Assembly (NCBI RefSeq): GCF_036711975.1
Contig: NC_091972.1
Location: 6,887,001-6,951,000 of the forward strand
Direction: 5' to 3'
DNA from: Onthophagus taurus
Lineage: Eukaryota > Arthropoda > Insecta > Coleoptera > Scarabaeidae
Length of the DNA stretch: 64,000 bases
In this document: positions 12,285 to 35,978 of the stretch, one piece after another
How the letters are laid out: each line of letters starts with the position of its first letter
How positions within the stretch are numbered: position 1 is the first letter of the stretch
Notes under the pieces: model-generated
The model's database searches: none
Seen by the model: the letters and a program-made list of their open reading frames with translations, nothing else
What the model was told of the DNA's origin: nothing
Position numbers and translations under genes: made by a program

Positions 12285-15200
12285 TCATTTTCTTTTAAAA
12301 CTTTTATTTTTAGAAGCAGCAAAATCAAGTTCGGGTAAAGCAGAAATACTCGGAATATTTTTCGAAGAACTAACGTTATTTTGCGTTTTACCCACTCCAT
12401 AATTAATATCAAAATGACCCGGATTCGTTATTATATTCGGCGTAAATCCTCCGTTTCTTTGTTGAATTTTCCCCACATCATGAAATTGTTGTTGTTGAAC
12501 CGGTGCACTGGATACAAACTCCGTCCAATCATCATCGTCATTTGTAGCTGTTTTATCCCCGAATGATTGATACGGTTCCAAATTCAATTTGGCCGGTTGA
12601 AAATGGTTCGGCAAATATATATTTTGAGCTAATTTAGGAAATATCGGTCCGTTTAAATGATTTTGATATTGTTGGCTGATTGTTAATGGTTGTTGATGCA
12701 CGTTTTTATGTGAAGAAAGAATTTGAGAGTGTTGTTGTTGGTGTGGTCTTAAAGAAGTTGTGTTAGATGGTATTTTCGTTTGAATCAAACCCATGGGAGT
12801 TATCACAGGAATTGGTTGCTTAGGGGGTTGTAATTGTGATAATTGGGGTACTGAAAGCTGTTGAAATGACGGTTTTAAAGGTTCTTGATTTGAAACAAAA
12901 TCAGTCCATTCATCATCTAAACAAGTTTTTTCGCTTTGTTTAATATTTTTAGGGTCTTTGCTCACACTATTTTCGTTATTAACAACATTTTTTGTGTTAA
13001 AATCAAAGTTACCGTTAACGATAACATTTTTTTGATTTGATTCGATATTTTCTTTAGAGCCGCTATCATTTAAATTTAATGTAACCGCGTTATTTTCAAC
13101 TACAACGTTATCACAAGCATTTTTTCGACTATAACTTAACTCAATATGTAATAACTCATCAGACGTAACTCCCGGATCTGGCCATAAAATTACGGGTTGT
13201 TCAGAAACGGTTTTCGTTTCTGGTTTTAAAATTTCGGACGATGCTCGAATTGGTTGCAAAATATTCTCAAGCGACGTTTTTCTTTCCTCAATAACCGCGA
13301 CGTTGATCGTTTTTTCTGGTAAACTCATTTGGAAATCCGTAAATTCATCATCTTCATTAATTATACTAATATTTTCATTAATTTTATTCACTTCCAACGA
13401 TTTTCTAACATCTAACGTTTCAACGTTCATTATTTCAAAATCGTTTTCGATAGTATTTGTTAAAATATTTTTTGTTAAAACATCTGGCGTTGTTTTACTT
13501 TCAATTAAATCAGTTGAGATGTAAGTTTCTTTTAAAGGTATCGTTTTTTGCCAGGCAAACGACGTAGATGAAGATGACTGCCCGCCGATGAAATCGTCGA
13601 AATCTTCAACGTTTTGATTCGAAACGTTTGTTTCAGACCTTATTTCGGTGTCGGTTATCAATTGGAGAGATTTGACTGATTCGTTATCGCTGTGACTTCT
13701 TCGATGTGAAATAAAATCGTGAGATTTTTCGGCTTTTTCATCTTTCAATTCTGGTGGTAATGCTATTAACAATTAATAAAAATTATTATTATTACTATTA
13801 TAATGGATTACAACAAAAATTCAGATCAAATTTGTTTTAATATGCAAAAATATATAGGAAATTACTATCTGTGCCAAATAATAGAAACACTTTAGATTTT
13901 AAATTAACTTTTGGCAATGATAGTAATATCACCGAAATATAAATAACCAATAGTCAATGGCCTTTATAGAGTTCATTTATTAGTAACTCTATATTAATTG
14001 TATATATAAAAGATTAAAATTTATATTGGAGTATTAATTTTACTTCTTTAGGATTTTCTTTAACAGTATTAATATCATGTAAGGTTTCATTCAATAAAAA
14101 TGCTGGTTGTAAATGATCAATATGTATTGATTTAAACAATTCTTTGTGTATAAATGGTTTTAATTTTAAATGAAAGTTAGTCTGAGTTGGTCTCAAATTT
14201 GCAAAAGATTCACGCAGACTAAGAAGAAGTTGATCTGTGTCTATCAAACAGTTTGATTTAAGAAAGAATTCGCCTGGAAGACGAAGAGGTTGTCCAAACA
14301 CAAGGTCAGCAGCAAAACATCCCAGATCTTCTTTTAAAGAAGATCTGAGTCCTAATAAAATTATTGGAAGATCATGAAACCAACTGTTGCTACTTCCACG
14401 TGCAACAATGGAATTTTTGAATATACGATGAATTCTCTTCAATATTTCATTGCTTTCTGGATGATAAACAGAAGTGCTAATTTGTGTAGAACCAAGTATT
14501 TGCCATGGTGGTCGCTGAAGTGTCTATAATTGGAAATGTTTCTGGCCATCGAGTAAAACGTTCAATAACTGTTAAAATGTATGAATAACCAGAAGAATGA
14601 GTAAGAGGTCCAACAAGATCTATATGTATATGTTCCAATCTGCCTTGTGAAACATTTATATGCTGAATAGAAGATTTTCCAAAGAGACTTTACTCATGTG
14701 AGGTCAAAAGAAGAGCGTCTTTAATAAATGACGAGTTCCACGTATACCATGATATGCCAAGATATGAAACATAATGAAATTTTTGAAAAATTTGTTTGCA
14801 GAGTTTTTCGGGAATATAAATTTTAGGAATGGATACATCACACCAAAGAGTTTTATCAGGAAAAGTTGACTTTTCTTCAACGGGTGTAAAATTATTATTA
14901 CTTCGAGATTGGGCTTATAAAAGATGTTGTATTAGATTGTGCATGTTTAAACTGTTTTAAATCAAGATAAGAAAAGTTGAGGGATTCTATATTAATGTTA
15001 GAATCTCCTTTAATATACCTGATGTCTGAAGTAAATTGAGATATATAATGAAGATAACGTGTTTGTCTTGGAGTTTTATCTGATTTAGAATGAATAAATA
15101 GCTAAAAATTCCCTATCAAAAGTTGAATAATTCATTTGACTAGGTAATAACGCTTTTGAAAAGAAAACGACGGGTTGGGTTGTATTATTAATAGCCTGAG

Positions 15201-18200
15201 ACAAAACTGCACCTATACCTGTATATTATGCGCGATATATACGGACTGAGATAACAGATCTTTAGCACGTGAAAAAGAGTCAGTGTGCTCATCTGTCAAC
15301 ACAGTAATGTGCTTCTGATTATTTTTGCAAACAGTGGTCGAAAGAAAATGTAAGGGCGCAAGAATTTCAGAAAAATTGGGAACAAATCTGTGATAGAAAT
15401 TGATTAATCCAAGAAATCTCTGGAATTCTTTCAGATTTTGCGGTTGAGGAAAATTATTTAAAGATTAACCTATGGAAGATATATGATGGCTTAAAATGTC
15501 TATTGAACTTACTCCAATAACACATTTAGACGCTTTAATGTTGATTCCAAAACTATCTAATTTTTCAAAAAGTCGTTAAAGGTGAATTAAGTGTTCATTT
15601 TTGTCTTTATTAGCAGTAACAATATCATCCAAGGAGACACAAATGAAACTTAAACTGGAAATTACTTCGTTAATAAAGCGTTGAAATGTTTGAGCTGCAT
15701 TTATTAATCCAAATGGCATTCTAGTGAAGTCTAGAACTCTATATTAATTGTATAAATAAAATATTAAAATTTATATTTGACTATTTGATAGACTAAATAT
15801 TTTTATGTCTATTAAATCTGTTTTTTTTTATTTATTTATTTAAATCTATAATAAAAAAATAATTCAAGTGCGTGATGCGCTATAGCCATTAACCAGTTGG
15901 ATTTAATATATTTCGTTTAATGTACTTACATTTTAACCAATACTCCCATTCATCCTCAATAACATTTTGACAATCACCATTGGTAGTACTTTTAATACAA
16001 GAAATATCTAACGAAGCTGTTAATTGCTCTAAATCAAGCAACATCGTACCATTTTGAGCAGCTTTTTTCATAATCATTCAGATAAATTAACAACAATTTC
16101 ATCAACACACACACAAAAAAGTTAAAATAAGAAAATGGGTTATTTATTACCACAAATACAGAAAAATGTCCGTTTAAAGCAAGCATGGAAAAGATAAATC
16201 AAGTGTTATTATCGTTTTGTTTTACTGAATACATCTTATAATATTAAAAAAAGGAAATAAAATTAAATTACTTACAGTCTAATGGGTTTATTAATCCGGC
16301 AACGTTCCAATCAAACTGCACGCTTGGAACTTCCGCGGAACTTGATTCAGAGGGTGTTAAGCACTCAGATGAGTTCGGTTTTAAAGGTGTCAATAACAAA
16401 TCAGATCTAATTGGTTCCAAGGGTGTCGTACGGAGATTTGCTGCAAATTTTGGCATTAAAGGATTCCAACCCGGACCATACAACTACAAAATCAAAAAGT
16501 TTTATAACTTTTCATACTTATACAGGGTCATCCACGACGACCATGCATTAGAACTATATAGAGAACCAAATGAAGCGGGGTTTTTTATTATTTTATTATA
16601 TTTTTGAAATCTTTGTTCAATTTTAGGCCAATTGTATGTTACATACCCTATACCTAAGTTGAGTCATTTTTGAGATATTAATATTTTCAATATAAAATGC
16701 CAGCTGGAATCGCTGAAATGCTCGCTAGAAATCAGTGTTGTGATAGTAATGCATTATGAAGGATCAGTAAGGTTCTTCAAAATGTTATAGAGGCTGTTCA
16801 AATTATAATATCAAAGTTGAATTTGAGAAAAGGCCATTTTTTCAAATTGTAACCCTATCATATGAATTCATTTTATTTAGAGAGATACCAAGGAATTTTA
16901 CGCAATGTGTTGCGATTTCTTCCATGATTTGCACATAGGACCAATGCTATACTTGAAGATAGATGGATTGGAATTAACGAATTAACTTAACTCCACTAGA
17001 TTTTTTTATTTGGGGTTCTATTAAAGACCAAGTGTATGCAAATCCTGTAAGCGACTAAAATAATATGCAAAACAGAATTTAAGCTGCATTCAATTCATTA
17101 CCTGGCAACTCTATCTGAGAGGCCACCAACCGTCACATGTTAACAAGAATTGAATCATGTTTAGGAGAAAATGGTAGTGTTTTTGAACATTTAATTAAAT
17201 AGTTATTTTACTTTTTACATTTTCTCATTTAGGTACTAAAGTTTCGTTTAAAATTACATCTGAAGAATAAAGTGTTGTTTGCTCTAACTGCTTATTTGGT
17301 ATCCAATGCGCTCTGGATGTTTTCAATTTTATTATTTTGTGGTTAAAGAACCAATGATCAGAGTAGATGAGTTATAAATTATTGAATAAAACATTGCAGC
17401 TGTCATCTTAAAAAAAAAATTAATATCTCTAAAATGATGAAACTTAGGTATAGGGTATGTAACATACAAGTGGCTTAAAATTGAACAAAAATTTCAAAAA
17501 TGTAATAATATACAGTGTTCCATTTGAAATGTAAAAATTGACATCACTTCCAGTGTAACCACAAGTAATTGGGAACTGAAAATATTTTAATTAAAAAAAT
17601 CGCATCAAACGTCATAATTCCGCAAATTTTCAAACCCCCACTTCATTTGGTTCTCTATATAGTTCTAATGGTCATTATGGATGACCCTGTATTAAAAATT
17701 TTTTTTAAACTTACAATATTTCTAGTATCAATATTTAAAGCGTTCAACATTTTCTCCTGACTAACAGATTTAGCCCATTGGTAACTCAACGCATTAGTTT
17801 CAGTGATATTTTTCATCTGGTTAAAAACTTGGTTTGTCATAAGATAATCGTTCATTAAAAGTTGCGCATCGACACCTTCAGGTGAACCAACAGGAAATGA
17901 CTCTTTTAAAATATTACCCATGCGTTCCAATACTTGACTTTTATCAATAAATTCACGATTTGACGATGCGCATTCAGCTAATTCATCTTGCGTTGACAAT
18001 GAAGATTCATCAACGTCGACGGCGGAAGTTGCTATTGAAAAATCACCAAAATCATCGTCAAAATCGTCTAATTGGGTGTCTTTAAGTTGTTCGGAGAGAC
18101 TAGAAATTTCGTTGGGTGTCTTGGAAATTGTGGGATTAATATTTTGATTATCTTCTTTTAATTCGTGGGAAGATGAAAAATCTGAGAAATTTGCAAAATC

Positions 18201-19405
18201 ACCAAAATCTTCTTGAAAGTCTAAATTTGTATTTTCTTCTAGTAATTCATATTCTTTATTAAAAAAAGATTCATTTAATGTTTCATCATTAACTTTTAAA
18301 TCATTTGATTCATTAGCATTAATAATTTCATTTATTTCTTCTACAGCATCAACAAAAGCGTCGTTTTCTTCAATTGGTGTACTACTTTTATCTGTATCTA
18401 TCGAAGAATCAATTTGAGCATTACACCTCCTTAGGATTTCTTCTTCATTGACACTTTTCTCTAAACATATTTCAAAATCCTCTTGAATTTCTTTATTTTC
18501 TAATTCATTTATTGAATCAATTTTCAAAACGTTATTATCATTATTACTTAAACAATCCCCACAAACTTCTTCATTATTTTCATTAGATTTTTCTTTATTT
18601 TTTAAATTAGAACTAATATTAACGGTATTTTCATTAAAATCCCTCCCATCCCCACTTTTTGATTTCTTATTATAATCATTTTTATATTCATAATCATCAT
18701 AATAACTAAGATCATCAATTTCAGGCGATTCATTATCGTATTTATCATCAACAACATGAAGATCGGGCGGTTCTTCATCATTTGATAAATTAGTCTCATC
18801 ACTAATTACATCATTTATCCCTAAATCATCACCATTAACATCCAATTCAATATCGTTTACGGATAATTCTTTATCGTCAACTACAAAAGGCACGTTTAAA
18901 CCACCACCAATGTTTTCTTTATTCTTATGTATGTCCTTAATTGGCACGGAAACCGTTTCAAACTCATTTTTAATCATATTTTTACTATTATTATAATAAA
19001 TATCATCTTTATCGCTATATACATTATTTATATTATTAGGAAATGAAGAATCTCGACTTTCAATTAAATTGACTTTGTTAGTTGTTGTTGGCGCACTTAT
19101 GGACTTTAAATCACAATTATTTTCATCTTGAACAATGTTTTTGTTATGATTATTATTGGGTGTCAGGAACAATTCAGGTGAAGAAGATTTTGTGTGTTGA
19201 GGAGTGGTCGGCAATGAATAATCTACAAAATATTTAAGAAAAAGATTATTGGTAACATATGGAGGCAAACAAAACACTTACTATCGTAAGCATAGGTTCC
19301 ATCACCTGCAGAGGTAAAATCGCCAAATTCATCTTCATCTTCATCCAACGTAAGTACCATAGGAGGTGGAGAATTGCTTACTAATGGTGGAATTATATTA
19401 GACAT
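12285..19405 (-). CDS. AFTPH: aftiphilin, clathrin/AP-1 accessory protein
   Basis: Five exons: 19405-19282, 19222-17715, 16483-16276, 16061-15930 and 13762-12285. They sum to 3,450 bases, 1,149 aa, with all phases consistent. Aftiphilin binds clathrin and the gamma-ear of AP-1/GGA at the trans-Golgi. Several acidic phenylalanine motifs are visible: DEFGDF (N terminus), [20 protein letters not shown], and the variants DDEWTDF and DDDWTEF near the C terminus. Exon 2 ends with the aftiphilin clathrin-binding region ([18 protein letters not shown]). Exon 3 has [16 protein letters not shown] and [13 protein letters not shown], matching the vertebrate VQFDW..SGLTNPLD. Exon 4 continues with [11 protein letters not shown]. 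The last exon is long, low-complexity and Q/N-rich, and ends [13 protein letters not shown], like the family's terminal GLPDL motif. The exon 4 acceptor lacks a good pyrimidine tract. A 5' UTR intron with acceptor just before the ATG is likely. Confidence 0.88.
13985..15776 (-). mobile_element. Ty3/gypsy pol fossil in aftiphilin intron 4
   Basis: Minus-strand remnants of a Ty3/gypsy (Mag-like) polyprotein. At the 15.7-kb end there is reverse transcriptase starting near [15 protein letters not shown], then RNase H-like sequence, and an integrase C terminus around 14.0-14.45 kb ([25 protein letters not shown]). Gag, protease and recognisable LTRs are absent. The piece is clearly broken, with many breaks, and looks old. 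A ~41-bp AT-rich sequence is directly repeated at its two ends (13,985-14,025 and 15,735-15,775). Confidence 0.85.
16519..17691 (+). mobile_element. mariner-like DNA transposon with inverted ends, in aftiphilin intron 2
   Basis: The left end CAGGGTCATCCACGACGACC at 16523 is mirrored by the right end GATGACCCTG at 17689. Inner TIR sequence pairs for ~50 bp (AGAACTATATAGAGAACC against GGTTCTCTATATAGTTCT). TA dinucleotides flank both sides. Inside are broken plus-strand transposase frames including [17 protein letters not shown] and [20 protein letters not shown], the usual C-terminal part of a mariner-type transposase. The coding part is internally deleted (element ~1.17 kb), with stops and frameshifts. 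It is non-autonomous now. Confidence 0.88.
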
Positions 19406-20653
19406 CTAAAACCAATCTATACTCAATTTTATAGAACACTAACAATAAAAACGTTTTTAAAACGTTGTAAAGCAATTACTTAATTAGGTGATAAGAATAA
19501 TCGCTAAAGTTGAAACGTAAAAATGTTTTTTTTGGACTAAAGATAGTTGTTATTACTTACCTACCTGTATAATTTTAATAAGTAACAACGAATTTCTTGT
19601 TTACCGAATAAACGTGTAACTGCAACTATTTAGTCAGGTCCAAGGCGGGGGTATAAATGGTTCAATAAATACGATAAGGTTATTTATTTGGCAGAACCTG
19701 TTCGACAAATATTTAAACAGAGTTCCTTTCGATGAACTTGGGCACAGAACAACAAACGGCCATATTGATTTACAACTGTCATTCTAGAAGTCTTAAGTGA
19801 AGTTAGTTCAAAAATATCAAAGAAAAATTATACATATTTAAAGATTTCTAATATAATAATATTACACTATAAACTATTAATAGTTTAATGTATCTGTAAA
19901 GTAAATGTGTGGCGTAGAAAGACTAATAAAATTCGGATAATAAATTTTAAGCGTAATAACTTCTATGTAGCGCCACCTTTTGTTCAACTAAAGTTTGTAT
20001 TGGCAAATGCGAACTCAAAATACCGTTCAACTTCATATATTTACCATATAAATTATGACGATACTTTCAAATCGGTTCAAACGAGACTGGGAATCGCTAT
20101 ATTGTACAAATCGGTATAAATTCAACAGGTTTTAAATAAAATTGAAATTTTTAGTCGCACCATCTATTATCCATTTACCAAGGTACACATTTATTTTTAT
20201 TAAAGCCAGCTACCATAGCGTAATACACAACCACAAAAACATAAAAGTTCCTATACATGAATTGTAAATATTTATAGAATAATAATGTAAAAATCGCTAA
20301 TTTATATGCAATATATTTATTCTTATATGTAAAACATAAATCGATTAAAAATACAATTAAAATTTGTGTCGAAACAATTTGTCCGTTAAAAATAAGAAGT
20401 TTAATTTTTTAAGGTTGGCGGTACATACAAAAGTTTTAGTGTCATAAAAGAACGTTACAAAAACTTCCGGAATTTTTCTGAACTTATTTCTGCGTGTAAT
20501 TTAGAAAGAAAACCAAAAGATAAGAAAACAATATAGTTTACGATTGAATAAAATTGTCGTTAATGTGAGTTTTTTCACTAAAAGTTACCTCAAGGACTGT
20601 TTTTTATGATCTAATTCACATCTTGGGGTAAGAAATAACATCAAATAATTAAG
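19406..20653. promoter_or_regulatory. head-to-head promoter region of aftiphilin and borealin
   Basis: Separates two divergent ATGs by 1.25 kb. A minus-strand donor (CAG|GTAGGTAAG, ~19,565) and the acceptor TTTTAG directly before the aftiphilin ATG suggest a 5' UTR intron of ~160 bp. No core promoter motif stands out. Confidence 0.5.
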
Positions 20654-21767
20654 ATGCCAAGAACAAAACGTGGAAAATCTACTTCTACTAAGTCCACTAC
20701 AAGCATAAAGCTGCCAAAGTCCTCACTAAGAGCCTTTAATGAATCATTTATGGAAGGAGGTAAATTTTAAACAGATGTGTTTTAAAGAGTTGTATAAAAA
20801 ACGGGATTGAATTTTAGCTGACATGATTTTGGAGCATATAGACGCCAGACTTGAAAAAGAGATAGCCCAAATACAAATTTTCTTTCAAGGAGTGAAGATG
20901 CAAAAATCATCATGTTTAAATAAAACGGTAGAAGAAATGGTGAGTTTTAAAATTAATCCATGTTATTTTTTTATATTCAACAATTCTTTTTTTGTAATTT
21001 GTAGATAGCAACTGGTTTTCTTTCACTTTCAAATTTAAATAGTTTGTCTACTACTTCGAATTTAGCAGGTGCTGCAATTAGCACAGTTAAAAAATCAAAT
21101 GGTAATCAAGGAAGAAGCAGTAGATTACGAAATAAATCTAAAGACGATGAAGGTTTGATTTACAAATATACTTTTCATTTAAATTTGTTAAATTCATGCT
21201 TTTGTGTTGGGTTCTTTTTATAATACTATCTTTTTTCTTATTTAATTGTTTAATATTTATATGCAATAACTCCATCATTACATTTCTAACATGTTAAACC
21301 TTTACGGTTACTTAGGTTATCTTACAGCTGGAAGTCGTACAAGTTCTTTAACACGTGAATCAAAAACCAAGAAAACAATGACGGTGAAGAAAAATACTCG
21401 CAGATCAAAATCTTGTTCAAACAACAATGGTCCTGTAATTAATTATACAACACCATCCAATAAACCACAAAATTTTGGTTATATTACACCAAAAGTTAAA
21501 TTAAACACACCACAAGCCCTTTTACGGAGACCAGATATGGGAGAAATGGCGTTTTCTGTACAAGGAAGTCCATTAATGACGTCTGATACTCAACCAAAAA
21601 ATGCAAATATTAATATTCCTTTGAAGAATGGTCAAGTTGTCTCCATTCAACCGTTCGGAATGTTAAATGATTCCCAAGTTCCCGAACTTGATTCTCATAT
21701 GATGGAACAAATGAATACCCTCCAAAAGAATTTAATGAAATTTATTGAAAAAAATATGAAAAAATGA
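20654..21767 (+). CDS. borr: borealin, chromosomal passenger complex subunit
   Basis: Exons are 20654-20759, 20818-20939, 21005-21152 and 21328-21767, giving 271 aa with consistent phases; human borealin is 280 aa. Borealin joins INCENP, survivin and Aurora B at centromeres and the midzone. The N terminus is basic (MPRTKRGKS), then LPKSSLRAFNESF and a helix (MILEHIDARLEKEIAQIQIFF), the expected region for the INCENP/survivin helical bundle. The middle is rich in K, S and T. The C-terminal domain starts at TPKVKLNTPQALLRR and continues through FSVQGSPLM, IPLKNGQVVSIQPFG and MMEQMNTLQKNLMKF, matching the conserved dimerisation domain. Similarity is clearest at the C terminus. The first exon model depends on short introns of 58-175 bp. 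Confidence 0.85.
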
Positions 21768-22927
21768 AGATGACAACATTTAATTGTAATAATACTTAGA
21801 TTATTTATTTTGAGACTACTTAGTTCAATAGTATTTTTATAAAAATTTATTCTACCAGTTATAACATAGCCGTTACTTTTTCTGTATTTCATACTATATC
21901 TGTATTTTATCAAGTATTTGTAAAATAAAACGTGTTTTTCATTCTTAACACATTTCAATATTATTATGCCAAATATTTATCCTACTAATTAACCTTTATA
22001 ATTATGAGGTAACTTCAAAACAATCTATCCAACACATTGTAGGGGACTACCCTATAAGATTAGGGCAGAAGAAGACTTCTTTGATTTAGCATCCCAAGCT
22101 TTGGAGTTCTACCCAAATTGGATATAAAATTTTATATTTTAGTTGTACTTCTTACGGACTGTTATGTATCTGCATCTTTGTGTTGTGTCTTACAAAACAT
22201 TTTGGCTGGACAATTGTTCCAGCCATCAAATACTTCGAGCAAATTAAAGTTATTGAATTTCTCTCAAAATTGAATACTCGGTAGATAGTTGTGTAGGTTA
22301 GGCAACCATATAACCAGTCATGGTAACTTAGATATGCATAGCAGGTAGGTAGAAAGTATTAATAAGATGATATATTACAGGTAATACATAAAATGGATCT
22401 CTTCGCCCAATTTTCTAATTTTATTGCAATTAACACAATGGCAAAAGAATTAACCCTCGTTAATCGACAGACTCACCTATAACTCGTTTATTTATGATCT
22501 ATAATAAAATAGTCGTGTCATAATTTGTTTCAAACAATTTTTTATATGTTATGTATATCATGAAATCGACAATTCCTGTTCATAATCGTTTGTAATTAAA
22601 TTACAATTGGTCCATTTGCATTAATACGCGATACACGCATACGTTACAGTGTCGACCTTGCAAGTTAGAGCGAAATGAACGCAACTGGTTGCTGTAACGC
22701 GCACCGTCTTTATTATTCTATTATGACTACGATCTAATCTTTGTAGATAAGTCAGTTTGCAGATGAATGACGATCAAACTTATTAAGTATCCCAAAGAAT
22801 GTATATATATACATAGCTAAGTAGTTCGTGAATGGTTTAAACAAACGTATTTTCATTTTATAATAGTATTTATAATGGTTGTGGTGATATAGTGATATTT
22901 TACAAGTTGTAAAGTTTAATTTTATTC
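21768..22927. other. intergenic DNA between borealin and Nedd4
   Basis: Holds the borealin 3' UTR (aataaa near 21,926) and the presumed upstream promoter of Nedd4. The segment around 22,620-22,700 is less AT-rich than its surroundings. No other gene was recognised. Confidence 0.45.
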
Positions 22928-33164
<10,237 letters not shown>

Positions 33165-34138
33165 AATAATTAAAACAATATAATATAATATATATTTTTA
33201 TGAGATTTATAACAACAGGTATTCTGTCCATTATATGTTAAGATTATCTGCCTTTTTAATAATGAATGAAAAGTAAAGAAAAAATACTTATATACTTTCT
33301 TATACAGGGTCATTTCAAACTTGATATTCTTTATTTTTAATTGTATAACTATAGATAATAATTGTTTCAAATATTTTTAATCAATTAAAAAACTATTTGA
33401 AAAAATTATCTGTATTTTTACTGCGTTCTGAGTAGAATTAAAGATAAGACGCCAACTTTGAGATAACTCTGTATTGAATCTTGAATATTGTTACGTTTGT
33501 TGTATGTAAATTTTTCCAAACTATCGACCTATTATATATACATATATTCTTTGTTATTTTATTATCCTGTACTCTTGTATATACTTACGTATTTTATAAT
33601 GTAAAATTGTATTGCGATTTTATTATTCTATTATACCAATATTGGAACACGACGACTTTCCATGAATTTTTATTATTATATTTTGATTGATAAATTGACT
33701 TTCTTAGTAAGTAAGTGTTATTACATGTCCATATTTTTACATTTTTTAAACTATTTTACAACCACAACATAATATACATAAATAAATACATATTACCTTA
33801 CTGCTATCAAATAGTAATAAACATAATGAAATACTTAATCAGCTTTTTAAGCAACTTAATAGACTTTTTTTTAACCTTTCTTCTTAATCATAAAAGTAAT
33901 AATAGATATTAATGCCTATATCTGCTTCACCAAGTGCTTTATTATGTCCTCTGAGTATAGGTCAAAGAGATGTTATTGATCAATTATTTTTATGTACAGT
34001 CCTTTTCCATTTACACATATTTATGGTGATTTATGTTTTATATAAAATAACCTTACTTTTTATTTAAATCAAAAATAGCGCCAAGTTAACTGACATTTGA
34101 CAGCTTATAGGTTATTCAAAGCTAATTTCAAGTTATAT
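33165..34138. other. Nedd4 3' flank and PCNA upstream region
   Basis: Very AT-rich. tatacagggtcatttcaaac at 33,303 resembles a mariner-type end with no partner found. Hydrophobic short frames at 33.5-33.9 kb are compositional. Confidence 0.45.
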
Positions 34139-34151
34139 TTCTGGCGGGATT
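34139..34151 (+). promoter_or_regulatory. E2F-like site in the PCNA promoter
   Basis: ttctggcgggattt lies about 95 bp upstream of the PCNA ATG and matches the E2F consensus TTTSGCGSG in its core (GGCGGGA). E2F control of PCNA is well established in animals. Binding here is inferred. Confidence 0.6.
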
Positions 34152-34172
34152 TTACTAACGTTCTAGATCTAA

Positions 34173-35070
<898 letters not shown>

Positions 35071-35323
35071 AATCTTTGTAACTGTATTTATTAGTATTAA
35101 AACACATTTGTGCCTTAATTTAAGCCGTTATATTAATGTTTAGCGTATTGTAACAACTTCTTTTCAAATATATACATATTAAGGTAGTTTTTAATCTGTT
35201 TAAGTTCTGATTAACATAATAAATTAAATAAAAGAAGACTAGATTAAATTTATTAATAAATGTATTAAATAACAAAGAAAGCTACTTCATCTTTACAATT
35301 TCCAAGAACTAAGCACTCAATCT

Positions 35324-35656
35324 TTAATAATTTTTGCTCCATTCTTCACGTTCTTCTCTCTCCTTAATAACTTGATTGACGAGAGGTGTTAAATATAATT
35401 CGTCTTCTTCAAGTTTTGTCCACTTATCTTTGGGCAAAATCGATTTTTGGATGTCTAATTGAGTCGCTCTCAAAATACGATAATTACGTTCGTCGATTTT
35501 CGCTTGGGACAACCTCTTGAGAGCCTCTTTTACATCATCATCTTCAAAAAGCAAATCATCTCGCATCAAGCCCAATTTATTGAAACCGGCCAAATTATAA
35601 CAAAACTTTTGTAAGCCACTGCTCATTAATCTTCTTTGAACGTGGAATAAAGCCAT
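35324..35656 (-). CDS. UQCR-14: cytochrome b-c1 complex subunit 7
   Basis: A single-exon frame of 110 aa. The diagnostic block NLAGFNKLGLMRDDLLFEDD and the later ILPKDKWTKLEEDELYL and IKEREEREEW are the conserved segments of the UQCRB/QCR7 family; human UQCRB is 111 aa. It is a small matrix-side subunit of respiratory complex III that contacts cytochrome b. No cleavable presequence is expected. No introns are visible. It converges with PCNA across ~250 bp. Confidence 0.97.
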   Translation of the reverse strand: MALFHVQRRLMSSGLQKFCYNLAGFNKLGLMRDDLLFEDDDVKEALKRLSQAKIDERNYRILRATQLDIQKSILPKDKWTKLEEDELYLTPLVNQVIKEREEREEWSKNY

Positions 35657-35978
35657 TTTTAAGGAATTTCTTTATGAAATTGACAATATCAGAAGTTAGG
35701 TAACCAATAGAGTGAAGTTGTATTCAAATCACCTGTCAGTTATAGTAACATTTGACTTTATTAGTTTGTAATAGCAAGATGGTAACGAAATAATTAAAAA
35801 AATAAAAACTAATGTTAATATTTATTTGTTATTAAAGTTTTTATAAGTTAATGATATTCCTTTAATCGATGTATATTGTGTCTACCGTATCTAGCGGTCA
35901 ATTAAACTGTGCCGTTAATGTAGATATCTATAAATCAAATTTGAACAAAGCTGTTATTTAATAACAATTTATTCAGCA
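35657..35978. other. spacer between MDH1B and the complex III subunit gene
   Basis: Contains the promoter of the complex III subunit gene and the MDH1B 3' end, both on the minus strand. gtatctagcggtcaa at ~35,887 is a CATCTAGCGG-like motif that recurs in insect intergenic DNA. Nothing else was seen. Confidence 0.4.

Noticed and set aside
12188-12412. Minus-strand 74-aa frame overlapping the aftiphilin end
   Set aside because: Out-of-frame shadow of the last aftiphilin exon with no independent support.
33481-33912. Hydrophobic short frames after Nedd4, resembling membrane proteins
   Set aside because: AT-rich DNA yields F/I/L/Y-rich frames by composition; no conserved motif or splice site supports them.
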